From assembly GCA_964431495.1 (NCBI GenBank), contig CAYSJU010000005.1, forward strand, positions 1 to 64,000: a stretch of DNA of 64,000 nucleotides. The letters run 5' to 3'. The position numbers were made by a program, and so were the translations under genes. Under the pieces are notes generated by a model. It was not told the origin of the DNA, did no database searches, and saw only the letters and a list, made by a program, of their open reading frames with translations. Shown in pieces: positions 24,913 to 33,323 of the stretch (position 1 is its first letter; the number at the start of each line of letters is the position of its first letter). Source of the stretch: CAYSJU01 sp964431495 (GTDB lineage Bacteria; Omnitrophota; Gorgyraeia; Tantalellales; Tantalellaceae).

Positions 24913-25013
24913 CTGGAAACAGAAGATCGGATACATGATTTTACGGCAGTTGAACGTGAGGTCGAACTGAAGAAAAATAAAGAAAAATTCAAAGATGATG
25001 ATTGGAGGCGGAG

Positions 25014-25403
25014 ATGAAAAAGTATATGATCTTATCAGGTCTGGTGGTGTTTTGCATGAGTTTCAGCCTTTTTGGGGATCATGGCATGGCGCAGGAGGAT
25101 GAAGCAGGACAGGGCAAGGGGGTGTACAGAACCAGTGACGGAGAAGTGTTGCGCGATATAGGTGACGGATTTCTCATGGACTCGAGGGGCTACAGGTATC
25201 GCCACGCAGGCGGTGAAACTATTCAGGATATTGAAAGCGGGCACATGTATCAGGATCTTGGCGGTGGCAGGCTTGTGGACTGTGCATCAAAAACGGAAGC
25301 GGGGCGGAGAAGAGAACAGGAAATGTCCCGGATGAGTGACCAGAGGAGAGACGCGGTAAAGGATCGGGCAAGAAAGCCCGGAGGACCAACGAGACGATAT
25401 TAA
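25014..25403 (+). CDS. Small secreted protein of unknown function
   Basis: 129 aa from ATG 25014 (GGAGG at 25004-25008). I do not recognise a family. N-terminal signal peptide: MKKYM, then a hydrophobic stretch, with a likely cleavage site after GMA near residue 26. The mature part has three related segments, SDGEVLRDIGDGFLMDSRG, AGGETIQDIESGHMYQDLGG, GRLVD, which look like short beta-hairpin repeats built on DIG/DLG turns, and a basic Arg-rich tail ending GPTRRY. It stands alone between the LPS cluster and thioredoxin, followed by two palindromes. Confidence 0.7.
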   Translation: MKKYMILSGLVVFCMSFSLFGDHGMAQEDEAGQGKGVYRTSDGEVLRDIGDGFLMDSRGYRYRHAGGETIQDIESGHMYQDLGGGRLVDCASKTEAGRRREQEMSRMSDQRRDAVKDRARKPGGPTRRY

Positions 25404-25406
25404 ACT

Positions 25407-25465
25407 AAGGGTCGGATAAATCCGACCCCCACAAAAATGCAGGGGTTTGATTTATCAAACCCTAA
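25407..25465. repeat. Pair of GGGTnnGATnnATCnnACCC palindromes
   Basis: Two 20-nt palindromes just after a stop codon: GGGTCGGA-TAAA-TCCGACCC (25409-25428) and GGGTTTGAT-TT-ATCAAACCC (25443-25462). They share the frame GGGTnnGATnnATCnnACCC; the differing positions (CG to TT and CG to AA) keep pairing. No T-run follows either, so they are not standard terminators. Confidence 0.7.
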
Positions 25466-25503
25466 CCTTCGAAACATTTTTATCGTTAATCGATATTATT
25501 TTA

Positions 25504-25512
25504 TGGTATAAT
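25504..25512 (+). promoter_or_regulatory. Extended -10 promoter for trx
   Basis: TGGTATAAT: a perfect TATAAT at 25507-25512 with the TGn extension at 25504-25506, 43 nt upstream of the thioredoxin ATG. No good -35 is seen, as allowed for extended -10 promoters. Confidence 0.55.
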
Positions 25513-25554
25513 CATACGCTGACGAGTCAATCTAAAAAAAGAAGGAGAGACAGA

Positions 25555-25887
25555 ATGTCGGATGAACAATTTGAGGTTTCGGTCAATGATGGCAATTTCA
25601 AACATGAGGTGCTTGAGGAAACAAGGGCGGTGCTGGTGGATTTCTGGGCGGAATGGTGCCCACCCTGCCGTATGATAGCCCCTATTGTAGAAGAGATAGC
25701 GGTAGAGTATAAAGATAGGGTCAAGGTCTGCAAGGTGAACGTTGATGAGGCACCTTCTTCCGCGGCCGATTATGGGATTATGAGCATCCCCACCCTGATC
25801 ATTTTCAAGGACGGTGAAGCAGTTGACAAGATCATAGGAGCGGTCCCGAAGGCGAGCCTTGTTGCTAAGTTAAGCGTTCATATATAG
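25555..25887 (+). CDS. trxA: Thioredoxin
   Basis: Small cytosolic disulfide reductase. From ATG 25555 (GAAGGAGA at 25541-25548) the product is 110 aa, the canonical size: FWAEWCPPCRM with redox cysteines C35 and C38, DEAPSSAADYGIMSIPTL with the cis-Pro, then FKDGEAVDKIIGAVPKASL. The frame is open upstream to 25447 but lacks homology. The active site is WCPPC, whereas most thioredoxins have WCGPC; this may shift redox potential. No signal peptide is present. Confidence 0.95.
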   Translation: MSDEQFEVSVNDGNFKHEVLEETRAVLVDFWAEWCPPCRMIAPIVEEIAVEYKDRVKVCKVNVDEAPSSAADYGIMSIPTLIIFKDGEAVDKIIGAVPKASLVAKLSVHI

Positions 25888-25891
25888 TAAC

Positions 25892-25919
25892 CAGAAATCA
25901 GTTGCCGGTTGCCAGAATA
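25892..25919. repeat. Short heptamer array after trx (locus M)
   Basis: Four units CAGAAAT, CAGTTGC, CGGTTGC, CAGAATA, beginning 4 nt after the trx stop. Single arm only; weaker than the other loci. Confidence 0.5.
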
Positions 25920-25990
25920 TGACGGGACGTGTTAAAATAACATTGATGTAGCGCGTGGTAGATTCCAGATGAGATGAGAAAGGGGTTGTT

Positions 25991-26998
25991 TTGAGAAAGT
26001 TCAAATATTCCACCTTCGCGGATTGTATAAACAAGTTTCCGAAGAAAAGGATACTGGTCATAGGGGATCTGCTCCTGGACCAGTATGTATGGGGTGATGT
26101 TTCCAGGATCTCTCCGGAGGCCCCTGTCCCGGTCATGTGGGTGAAAAAGGAGGATTTTATACCTGGCGGCGCGTGTAATGTTGCGAACAATCTGGCGAAA
26201 TTCGGCGCGCAGGTCCTGCTCGCGGGGGTTATCGGCAAGGATGTCCGGGGAGAATTGTTGAAAGATAGACTCGAAGAGCGGAACATAGTTATTGATGGCG
26301 TTTTCGCGGATGGGAAAAGGCCTACCAGCCTCAAAACACGCGTGATCGCCCATAGCCAGCAGGTCGTCAGGATCGACAGGGAGGATATAAGCGCTATAGT
26401 GGGATCGGTTGCGCGGAAAATAATTGACTATGTCGAGCAGAACATCCAGGAGGTCGACGGAGTTATTATCGAGGACTATGGAAAGGGTGTTGTTTCGCCG
26501 GAGCTGTTGAAGTCAATTGTCTCGATCGCGCGAAAAAACGGAAAAATAGTGGCCGTTGATCCAAAAGAAAACCATTTTTCGTATTACAAAGGGGTCAATG
26601 TTATCACGCCCAATAATCACGAAGCCGCAAGGGCGGTCGGATTCCCACTGGATAATACCGAAGACATAAAAAAAGCCGGAGAGAAACTGTTGAAAAAGCT
26701 CAAAACCGACAGTATTCTGATCACGCTTGGCGAGGAAGGAATGATGGTGTTTGAAAAAGGTAAAAAGCCCCACAGGATCCCCACTTTTGCCCAGGAGGTT
26801 TTTGATGTTTCAGGCGCCGGGGATACGGTAATAGCGGCTTATACACTATCCATGGTGTGCGGCGTGTCTTCGCTCATGGCCGCTCATATTGCTAACTGCG
26901 CCGCGGGTGTCGTGGTCGGAAAGGTCGGCACTGCGGTCGTGAGCAGGGATGAGCTTTTGGCCAGGGTAAAGCAGGAAATAGAAGGGAAAAAAGTGTGA
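25991..26998 (+). CDS. rfaE1: D-glycero-beta-D-manno-heptose-7-phosphate kinase
   Basis: PfkB-family kinase making heptose 1,7-bisphosphate on the way to ADP-heptose, the donor for the GT9 enzymes upstream. 335 aa from TTG 25991, with AAGGGG a few bases upstream. Visible: GDLLLDQYVWGDVSRISPEAPVPV, PGGACNVANNLAKFGA, DPKENHFSYYKG, and the anion-hole motif DVSGAGDTVIAA with the catalytic Asp. It contains only the kinase half; the nucleotidyl-transferase half found in HldE is absent and no separate copy is in the window. It ends in a GTGA overlap with kdsB. Confidence 0.93.
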   Translation: MRKFKYSTFADCINKFPKKRILVIGDLLLDQYVWGDVSRISPEAPVPVMWVKKEDFIPGGACNVANNLAKFGAQVLLAGVIGKDVRGELLKDRLEERNIVIDGVFADGKRPTSLKTRVIAHSQQVVRIDREDISAIVGSVARKIIDYVEQNIQEVDGVIIEDYGKGVVSPELLKSIVSIARKNGKIVAVDPKENHFSYYKGVNVITPNNHEAARAVGFPLDNTEDIKKAGEKLLKKLKTDSILITLGEEGMMVFEKGKKPHRIPTFAQEVFDVSGAGDTVIAAYTLSMVCGVSSLMAAHIANCAAGVVVGKVGTAVVSRDELLARVKQEIEGKKV

Positions 26999-27771
26999 GA
27001 TGCATAGCAGTTATACCGGCCAGATGGCATTCCACCAGGTTTAAGGGAAAGGTGCTTGCGGACCTGAACGGCAAACCCATGGTCCAGCATGTGTGGGAAA
27101 GGGTCAAGCGGGCGCATGAGATAGATGAAGTAATCGTAGCTGTGGACAGGGAAAGGGTATTCAAGGCAGTGGAATCCTTTGGCGGAAAGGCTGTGTATAC
27201 ATCTCCGGAACAGCCTTCCGGAACAGACAGGCTGGCGGAAGTAGTCAACGCGATGGACGCTGATATCATCATAAACGTTCAGGCTGACGAGCCGCTGGTC
27301 CATCCCCTGATGATAGACGAACTCGCCCAGGTGTTCGAGTATGATGAGAATGTACAGATGGCGACCATCATCAAGCGCATTCACAGTAAAGACGATATAA
27401 CCGACCCGAATATCGTGAAAGTGGTCGTGGACAGGAAGGGGTACGCATTGTATTTTTCGAGAAGCCCGATACCTTATTTATGCGTGAAGGATCCGGACGA
27501 ATCGGGTTATTCCGCGGATACGGAAGATGTAAGCGGGAGATATTTTAAGCATATCGGCCTGTATTCCTATAGCAAGGATTTCCTTTTTACATATACTAAC
27601 CTCCCGAAATCCATGCTGGAAGAAGAAGAGAAGCTGGAACAGCTGCGGGTGCTGGAACACGGCTATAAAATAAAAACGATCGAGACGAGGTATAATACCA
27701 TAGGAGTGGACACTCCGGAAGATCTGGAAAAGGTCAGGAGGTTATTGCTGGAAGGGAAAACGGAGATTTAA
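26995..27771 (+). CDS. kdsB: CMP-Kdo synthetase (3-deoxy-manno-octulosonate cytidylyltransferase)
   Basis: Activates Kdo with CTP for WaaA. 258 aa from GTG 26995, which overlaps the rfaE1 stop. Family marks: VIPARWHSTRFKGKVLADL with the nucleotide-binding loop, SGTDRLAEV, NVQADEPLV with metal-binding Asp, and the RSPIPY and IGLYSY segments. It opens the four-gene Kdo block kdsB-kdsA-kdsD-kdsC, so Kdo synthesis and activation are complete here. Confidence 0.97.
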   Translation: MRCIAVIPARWHSTRFKGKVLADLNGKPMVQHVWERVKRAHEIDEVIVAVDRERVFKAVESFGGKAVYTSPEQPSGTDRLAEVVNAMDADIIINVQADEPLVHPLMIDELAQVFEYDENVQMATIIKRIHSKDDITDPNIVKVVVDRKGYALYFSRSPIPYLCVKDPDESGYSADTEDVSGRYFKHIGLYSYSKDFLFTYTNLPKSMLEEEEKLEQLRVLEHGYKIKTIETRYNTIGVDTPEDLEKVRRLLLEGKTEI

Positions 27772-27798
27772 GCGCAAAATACAAAATAAAAAGTCATG
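27771..27798. repeat. Short heptamer array, kdsB-kdsA junction (locus D)
   Basis: AGCGCAA, AATACAA, AATAAAA, AGTCATG. The first unit starts on the last base of the kdsB stop; the last unit contains the kdsA start codon at 27796. The units resemble those of loci B, E and G. Confidence 0.55.
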
Positions 27799-28623
27799 GA
27801 AACCAGATCGGTTAAAATAAAGGATGTAGTAATAGGGAAAGGCAGCCACCTTGCTTTGATAGCCGGGCCTTGTGTTATAGAATCGGCGAAGAGCGCTGTG
27901 GAGCATGCCAGGGAACTGAAGAGCATAACGGATCGCATGGGAATTCCATTTATTTTTAAATCCAGTTATGACAAAGCCAACAGGAGTTCAGTAAAATCTT
28001 TTAGGGGCCCAGGCATTAAAGAAGGCCTCGGCATATTACGGGAAATACGGGATGAGCTGGGGGTCCCAGTTTTAAGCGATGTCCATAATGTGCGCCAGGT
28101 GGATATCGCCGCGGAAATACTGGATGTTATCCAGATACCGGCGTTTTTGTGCCGGCAGACCGATCTGCTCGTAAAGGCCGCGGCCACAGGAAAACCCGTT
28201 AATGTCAAAAAAGGACAATTCATGTCACCGCAGGAGATGGGTAATGTTATCGGCAAAATAGAATCAGCGGGCAACCATAATATAATGCTTACAGAAAGAG
28301 GCACGACTTTCGGGTATAACATGCTGGTCAATGATTTCAGGGCCCTTGTTATAATGGCAGGGACCGGTTATCCCGTGGTGTATGACGCTACCCACTCGGT
28401 CCAGAAACCTGGAGGAAAAGGGACGTCAAGCGGGGGGGGGATGCAGTATGTCCTGCCTCTCTCTAAAGCAGCCGTGGCTTGCGGCGCGCACGCGTTATTC
28501 GTAGAGGTGCATAAAGACCCTGAAAAGGCTTTAAGCGACAGCTCCAATATGCTGAGATTAAGTGATCTTGAGGATTTCATCAAACAGATCAAACGGGTCG
28601 AGGAGGCGGTAAGGAACGGATGA
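27796..28623 (+). CDS. kdsA: Kdo-8-phosphate synthase
   Basis: Condenses arabinose 5-phosphate with phosphoenolpyruvate to Kdo-8-phosphate. 275 aa, family size: LIAGPCVIES near 16-25, FKSSYDKANRSS, VLSDVHN, IPAFLCRQTDLL, MLTERGTTFGYN, and VVYDATHSVQKPGG. Cys in AGPCVIE may mark the metal-dependent class, but I did not align it. ATG 27796 has no clear ribosome-binding site because the heptamer array occupies that place. Overlaps kdsD by 4 nt (ATGA). Confidence 0.96.
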   Translation: METRSVKIKDVVIGKGSHLALIAGPCVIESAKSAVEHARELKSITDRMGIPFIFKSSYDKANRSSVKSFRGPGIKEGLGILREIRDELGVPVLSDVHNVRQVDIAAEILDVIQIPAFLCRQTDLLVKAAATGKPVNVKKGQFMSPQEMGNVIGKIESAGNHNIMLTERGTTFGYNMLVNDFRALVIMAGTGYPVVYDATHSVQKPGGKGTSSGGGMQYVLPLSKAAVACGAHALFVEVHKDPEKALSDSSNMLRLSDLEDFIKQIKRVEEAVRNG

Positions 28624-29579
28624 GCATATCAAGCGCGAAAAGGGTTCTGATAAATGAAAGCAAGGCCATAGCGAGACTTGCGGGCAGGATAAACGCCGAC
28701 TTTATAAAGATCATAGAGATGCTGGCAAAAAACAAGGGACGCATAATTGTTACCGGTATGGGAAAACCGGGTTTTATAGCGCAGAAGGTTTCCGCGACAT
28801 TGTCGTCCACAGGCACGCCGTCCCTCTATCTTCATCCTGCGGAGGCCCTTCACGGGGATCTTGGACGGGTTACCAGGGACGATGTAATAATCGCGTTTTC
28901 AAACAGCGGGGAAACGGAAGAAATGGTGAAATTGCTTCCCATCATCAAGAAGATCGGGGCGAAATTAATAGCGGTTACCGGCAATAAGAAGTCTGCGATG
29001 GCAGTGAACAGTGATTTTGTTATTGACAGTTCAGTTGACAGAGAGGCCTGCCCGATGGGGCTGGCGCCGACGACCTCAACGACAGCGATGCTGGCCATCG
29101 GCGATGCCCTGGCCGTGGCTTTGCTGGAGAAGAAAAATTTCCAGCCGAAAGATTTCGCTTTTTTTCACCCAGGAGGCGCTTTGGGTAAGCGGCTTGTTCT
29201 GAAGGTCGAAGATATAATGCGCCCCAGGGCGAAGACGCCGATGGTGTCAAAAAATGTCATGGTAAAAGAAGTGCTTTTAAAGATCACCAAAATGCGGACG
29301 GGAAGCGCGAGCATAGTCGATTCTAAGGGCAAGCTGCTGGGTATATTCACTGACGGGGACCTCCGGCGCCATTTTGACCAGGGAAAGGACCTTTTGACCC
29401 GCAAAGTAGGCGAGGTGATGACAAAAAACCCCTGTAGCATAACCCCGGACAGGCTCGCAGCCGAAGCGTTCGATGTCCTCAGAGACAGAAAAATAGACGA
29501 GATTCCCGTTGCGGATAAAAACGGCAGACTGGTCGGACTTCTGGATGTACAGGATATCCTTAAGGCAGGACTGGTTTAA
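28620..29579 (+). CDS. kdsD: Arabinose-5-phosphate isomerase
   Basis: Isomerises ribulose 5-phosphate to arabinose 5-phosphate, the KdsA substrate. 319 aa: an N-terminal SIS domain (about 20-185, with VTGMGKPGFIAQKVSATLSS and FSNSGETEEM) and a pair of CBS domains (about 205-318, KVEDIMRP and VGEVMTKNP) that may sense nucleotides. The segment FFHPGGALGKRL is a family mark. ATG 28620 overlaps kdsA. Confidence 0.96.
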   Translation: MSISSAKRVLINESKAIARLAGRINADFIKIIEMLAKNKGRIIVTGMGKPGFIAQKVSATLSSTGTPSLYLHPAEALHGDLGRVTRDDVIIAFSNSGETEEMVKLLPIIKKIGAKLIAVTGNKKSAMAVNSDFVIDSSVDREACPMGLAPTTSTTAMLAIGDALAVALLEKKNFQPKDFAFFHPGGALGKRLVLKVEDIMRPRAKTPMVSKNVMVKEVLLKITKMRTGSASIVDSKGKLLGIFTDGDLRRHFDQGKDLLTRKVGEVMTKNPCSITPDRLAAEAFDVLRDRKIDEIPVADKNGRLVGLLDVQDILKAGLV

Positions 29580-29582
29580 GTC

Positions 29583-29617
29583 AATAAAAAGTGTAAAGTG
29601 CAAAATGAAAAATTGTG
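29583..29617. repeat. Heptamer array, kdsD-kdsC junction (locus E)
   Basis: AATAAAA, AGTGTAA, AGTGCAA, AATGAAA, AATTGTG, starting 3 nt after the kdsD stop. Single orientation. Closely related to units of locus B (AATGTAA, AGTGCAA). Confidence 0.6.
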
Positions 29618-29642
29618 GAGGGGGGATTTCTGAATCGAAACG

Positions 29643-30182
29643 ATGTTGGATAAGTACCCTGAAGAGATTGTTGAGCGGGCCAGAAAGATAAAGCTTCTTC
29701 TGCTTGATGTGGACGGCGTGTTGACCGATGGCAGGTTGATATACGGCAGCTACGGGGACGAATTGAAAAACTTCGATGTTAACGACGGCACCGGGATATT
29801 TCTCATAAAGAAAGCCGGGCTCAAATGTGTTATCCTTACTGCCAGGGCTTCCCGTGTTGTGACCAGAAGAGCGAAGGAGCTCAGGATCGATAAGGTATAC
29901 CACAATTTCCATTACAAAATAAAGGCCCTTGAAGGCATAAAGAAAAAATTTAAAACAGCGAACGAGGAGATCTGTTTTATCGGGGATGATGTCATCGACA
30001 TCCCTATTCTGAAACGCGCAGGTTTATCTGTCTGCCCTCCCAATGCCATGGAAAATGTTAAGCCGTTCGCGCATCTATTGACAAAACAGAGAGGCGGATG
30101 CGGGGCGGTAAGGGAAGTGTGCGAGCTTCTCTTGAAGGCCCAGGGGAGATGGGAAGAAGTAATGTCAAAGTATCTTGAATGA
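29643..30182 (+). CDS. kdsC: Kdo-8-phosphate phosphatase
   Basis: HAD-type hydrolase releasing Kdo from Kdo-8-phosphate. 179 aa without a cap domain: LLLDVDGVLTDGRLIYG with the nucleophilic and acid/base Asp, GTGIFLIKKAGLKCVILTAR, and CFIGDDVIDIPILKRAGLSVCP with the metal-binding acids. ATG at 29643, with a GGAGGGGGG run about 17 nt upstream. It closes the Kdo block and is followed after 19 nt by queD. Confidence 0.95.
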   Translation: MLDKYPEEIVERARKIKLLLLDVDGVLTDGRLIYGSYGDELKNFDVNDGTGIFLIKKAGLKCVILTARASRVVTRRAKELRIDKVYHNFHYKIKALEGIKKKFKTANEEICFIGDDVIDIPILKRAGLSVCPPNAMENVKPFAHLLTKQRGGCGAVREVCELLLKAQGRWEEVMSKYLE

Positions 30183-30201
30183 CCATCACGGGGAGTGTTT
30201 A

Positions 30202-30564
30202 ATGTATACGGTCAAAGTAAGATCGGATTTCAGCGGCGCCCATAATCTCAAGGGATATAAGGGGAGGTGCGAGGAGCTCCATGGTCATAATTGGCGCATA
30301 GAAGTGGAAGTGGATTCTGAAGAACTTGATGCGACGGGTATGGTGATAGATTTTAAAGAGCTGAAAAATATTCTAGATGAGATCATTGGCGGCATGGATC
30401 ATAAGTACCTGAACGAGATCGGGCACTTTAAGGAGATCAACCCGACGTCCGAGAATATAGCCCGGTATATATTTGAAAGCATTTCAGAACGAAAGCCGGA
30501 TCTGGGCCTTGGCAGAGTAATTGTCTGGGAGACCGATTCATCTTCAGCGACTTATTCTCTATAG
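30202..30564 (+). CDS. queD: 6-carboxy-tetrahydropterin synthase
   Basis: Converts dihydroneopterin triphosphate to 6-carboxytetrahydropterin in queuosine/7-deazaguanine synthesis. 120 aa from ATG 30202, chosen because GGGGAG stands at 30190-30195; a longer frame exists from TTG 30175 inside kdsC. Zinc-site histidines in FSGAHNL and HGHNW, catalytic Cys in KGRCEELHGH, VIDFKELK, and a closing VWETDSSSATY. First of four queuosine-precursor genes queD-queC-queE-queF. Confidence 0.94.
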   Translation: MYTVKVRSDFSGAHNLKGYKGRCEELHGHNWRIEVEVDSEELDATGMVIDFKELKNILDEIIGGMDHKYLNEIGHFKEINPTSENIARYIFESISERKPDLGLGRVIVWETDSSSATYSL

Positions 30565-30641
30565 CTTTCAGTCTTCAGCTCTCAGCCTTCAGCAATTTGC
30601 TGTTATAGCTGAAAGCTGATGACTGAAAGTTGATATCTGAT
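30565..30641. repeat. Heptamer-array element, queD-queC junction (locus F)
   Basis: Begins on the base after the queD stop. Left units CTTTCAG, TCTTCAG, CTCTCAG, CCTTCAG, CAATTTG (30565-30599); right units AGCTGAA, AGCTGAT, GACTGAA, AGTTGAT, ATCTGAT (30607-30641), broadly the reverse complement of the left. One of the clearest two-armed examples. Confidence 0.8.
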
Positions 30642-30655
30642 CGGGTGTAGAACTC

Positions 30656-31327
30656 ATGAAAAAAGCGGTCGTATTATTATCCGGGGGCATGGATTCGGCG
30701 GTGACGCTGTATATCGCGAAACAGGATTATAGCTGTCATGCGCTTATATTTGATTACGGCCAAAAGGCCTTTAAGGAGATAGGGTGCGCGAGTAAGATCG
30801 CGGAGGTGTCCGGCTCCCCTTTTCAGGTCTTGCGGATATCTTTACCCTGGAAAGGCAGCGCTCTTCTGGACCGGTCAATTGATGTTCCGGCAGGAGACGT
30901 GAGCGGTGGTGGAAAGATCCCTGCAACATACGTTCCCGCCAGAAACATCATTTTTTTAAGTTACGCCATATCTTTCGCGGAGGCCATGGGTGCGGAGACG
31001 GTGTTTATCGGCGCCCAGCAGGTGGATTTTTCAAATTATCCGGACTGCCGGAGTTCTTTTTTTGAAAGCTTTCAAGAGGCCATCCGCCTGGGGACCAAAG
31101 AAGGCATGGAGGGCGGTGGGATCAGGATATCTACGCCGGTCATTAACAAGACCAAGAGGGAAATAATAGAGACCGGGATCATGCTGGGAGTTCCGTTTGA
31201 GCATACCTGGTCCTGCTACCGGGGCGATATGGCCCCGTGCGGCAGTTGCGAATCATGTGTGTTTCGCGCAAAGGCATTTGCCGAGACAGGGGTGCCGGAC
31301 CCGCTTCTGGATGGCGCATGGAGATGA
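30656..31327 (+). CDS. queC: 7-cyano-7-deazaguanine (preQ0) synthase
   Basis: ATP-dependent conversion of 7-carboxy-7-deazaguanine and ammonia to preQ0. 223 aa: N-terminal PP-loop LLSGGMDSAVTLYIA (7-21), FDYGQKA, the YVPARNIIF segment, QQVDFSNYPDCR, and a C-terminal zinc site in CYRGDMAPCGSCESC. ATG at 30656. The next gene overlaps its stop. Confidence 0.96.
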   Translation: MKKAVVLLSGGMDSAVTLYIAKQDYSCHALIFDYGQKAFKEIGCASKIAEVSGSPFQVLRISLPWKGSALLDRSIDVPAGDVSGGGKIPATYVPARNIIFLSYAISFAEAMGAETVFIGAQQVDFSNYPDCRSSFFESFQEAIRLGTKEGMEGGGIRISTPVINKTKREIIETGIMLGVPFEHTWSCYRGDMAPCGSCESCVFRAKAFAETGVPDPLLDGAWR

Positions 31328-32016
31328 TGACAGCGAAGATCTCAGAGATATTTTTGTCATACCAGGGAGAAGGGCCGCTTGCCGGCAGCAGGCAGTTATT
31401 TGTCAGGTTCTATGGATGCAACAGGTCATGTGTTTTTTGCGACACGGTGCCGGAGAGGTACAGATCATTTACCCGGAACGGTTTGATGGAGAAGATCCTC
31501 GGTTTCGAGGACAATTATAACGAACTTGTATTGACGGGCGGGGAACCTCTGCTTTTCGCGGATTTCCTGCAGGCGTTCCTAAAACTCTTCAGGACCGTCA
31601 GAAAAAAGCCCGTTTATCTGGAAACAAACGGAACGCTCCCCGAAGAGTTGAGGAAGGTCATCGATCACGTGGATATTATAGCCATGGATTTCAAGCTTCC
31701 TTCTTCGACCGGCGATGAGGATGATCCCTGGTGGATACATGAAGAATTCGCGAAAGAAGCGGTTCAAAAAAAACTGATAGTGAAAGCCGTTATAACGGAC
31801 AAGACCACGATAGACGACGTAAAGCAGATGACGCATATAATCGTGGGGCTGCGGGGAGAGCCGGAAGTCGTGTTGCAGCCGGTGACGCCGGTGAATGAAA
31901 TGGCCAAAGAGCCTGACGGAGAAATGCTTGTGTTCTTCAAAAAACATCTTGAAAAGAGCACGAATAAGGAAGTTTTGTTGCTGGGACAGTTGCATAAACG
32001 CCTCGGGATCAGATGA
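31324..32016 (+). CDS. queE: 7-carboxy-7-deazaguanine synthase
   Basis: Radical-SAM enzyme that contracts 6-carboxytetrahydropterin to the 7-deazaguanine ring. About 230 aa. The CX3CX2C cluster motif is in FYGCNRSCVFCDT, preceded by FLSYQGEGPLAGSRQLFVRF; LTGGEPLL follows. ATG 31324 shares ATGA with the queC stop; 31318 and 31327 are also in frame. A longer upstream frame lies inside queC and is not real. Ends just before a sequence gap. Confidence 0.94.
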   Translation: MMTAKISEIFLSYQGEGPLAGSRQLFVRFYGCNRSCVFCDTVPERYRSFTRNGLMEKILGFEDNYNELVLTGGEPLLFADFLQAFLKLFRTVRKKPVYLETNGTLPEELRKVIDHVDIIAMDFKLPSSTGDEDDPWWIHEEFAKEAVQKKLIVKAVITDKTTIDDVKQMTHIIVGLRGEPEVVLQPVTPVNEMAKEPDGEMLVFFKKHLEKSTNKEVLLLGQLHKRLGIR

Positions 32017-32418
32017 AAATNNNNNNNNNNGAAGAGATCTTATGAAGGATTGCAAGATGGTATAAGAGATCTGAAATTACCAGCAATAGAAGTTTGGGAG
32101 AACAAGTATCAGGACCGGGAATATGCTGTCAAATTTGATACGGCGGAATTTACCTGCATCTGTCCGAATACAGGGCTCCCGGATTTCGCGAATATTTACA
32201 TAGAATATTCACCGGATAAATGGTGCATAGAATTAAAATCGTTCAAGGAATACCTGGCGGCTTTCAGGGCCATAGGCATATACCATGAACACGTCGTCAA
32301 CCGTATACTTGAAGATCTGACCAGGTCCTGCACGCCCAGGTGGATGAAGGTCAGAGGTCTTTTTAATGTCCGCGGTGGTATTTCAACAACCGTGGAAGCG
32401 GAATATACGAGAGCATGA
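32013..32418 (+). CDS. queF: PreQ0 reductase QueF (5' end interrupted by assembly gap)
   Basis: NADPH-dependent reduction of preQ0 to preQ1. The readable part gives KRSYEGLQDGIRDLKLP before an in-frame TTG at 32050, then FTCICPNTGLPDFANIY with the catalytic Cys and Asp, SLK-like ELKSFKEYL, and the closing RGGIS. The likely start is ATG 32013, overlapping the queE stop, but ten N at 32021-32030 separate it from the rest; with exactly ten bases the frames disagree by one, so the true gap is probably another length. Unimodular short form. Overlaps the next gene by 4 nt. Confidence 0.88.
32021..32030. other. Assembly gap (10 N)
   Basis: Ten unknown bases inside the 5' end of queF. The flanking protein frames are out of register by one base, so ten is most likely a placeholder length. 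Confidence 0.98.
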
Positions 32419-33323
32419 AGATCAAGACCAGACGCTATTATATTTACTATATGTTGAAGATGGGGATATTTCTTGCCCGCTTTATACCCAGAGACGCGGG
32501 TATTGTGATAGCGGATTTTGCGGGACGTGTCGTGTTCAGGGTGCTCGAAAAGTTCCGGAACATCGCGATATCCAATTTAAACCAGGCCTTTAGCAGCGAT
32601 CACCAGAGGAACAGGCTGATAGCCAGGGATGTTTTCAGAAATCTGGCCAAAACCGGCGTGGACTGGATAAAGCTCTCATCCTTTAGCGGTGAAGACATTG
32701 ACGGTCTTGTGACCGAGATATCCGGGGGCGAATATCTTGATCGGGTATTATCGGAAGGCAGGGGAGCGATCCTGCTCGCTTCACATTTCGGCAACTGGGA
32801 GCTGCTATCGTTCTATTTGAGTGTTAAGGGATATAAGGGTTGCGTTGTCGCTAAACGGATATATTTTTATAAATACGATAAATTCATCACGCGATTACGT
32901 AATCGTTTTGGCGTCAATGTGGTCTACCGCGATGAATCGCCCAAACGGCTGCTGAAAACGCTCAAGAGAAATGAGATACTGGGGATGCTGGCTGACCAGG
33001 ATGTTGACAGCGTGGAGGGGATCTTTGTGGATTTCTTCGGGAAGCCGACTTATACGCCTACCGCGCCGGCAAAGCTCAAGATGAGCAGCGGCGCCGGGTT
33101 GATCCCGGTATTCACGATACGCAAACCAGATAATACTTATAAAATTGTCATGGAAGAACCCCTTGCGTTGTCACTATCCGGGAACAGGGAGAAGGATGTG
33201 AAGCTTTATACCCAGGCATGGACTGACGTTCTTGAGAGGTATATCCGCCAGTATCCTGAACAGTGGGCCTGGATCCACAGGAGGTGGAAGACAAAACCCC
33301 ATCAGAGCGGAGACGGAAAATGA
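32415..33323 (+). CDS. LpxL-type lipid A acyltransferase
   Basis: 302-aa membrane-associated acyltransferase adding a secondary acyl chain to Kdo-lipid A or a related glycolipid. Visible: an N-terminal hydrophobic anchor (YYMLKMGIFLARFIP), HX4E motif HFGNWE near 124-129, ADQDVDSVEGIFVDFFG, and the closing WAWIHRRWK. It resembles the N-terminal half of the fusion at 15820 but lacks the ELM1 part. ATG 32415 overlaps queF (ATGA). It leads into lptC and lptB. Confidence 0.93.
   Translation: MKIKTRRYYIYYMLKMGIFLARFIPRDAGIVIADFAGRVVFRVLEKFRNIAISNLNQAFSSDHQRNRLIARDVFRNLAKTGVDWIKLSSFSGEDIDGLVTEISGGEYLDRVLSEGRGAILLASHFGNWELLSFYLSVKGYKGCVVAKRIYFYKYDKFITRLRNRFGVNVVYRDESPKRLLKTLKRNEILGMLADQDVDSVEGIFVDFFGKPTYTPTAPAKLKMSSGAGLIPVFTIRKPDNTYKIVMEEPLALSLSGNREKDVKLYTQAWTDVLERYIRQYPEQWAWIHRRWKTKPHQSGDGK

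Noticed and set aside
24913..25013. Small gene or regulatory element between the last GT9 gene and the secreted protein
   Set aside because: No frame, hairpin or promoter stood out in this spacer.
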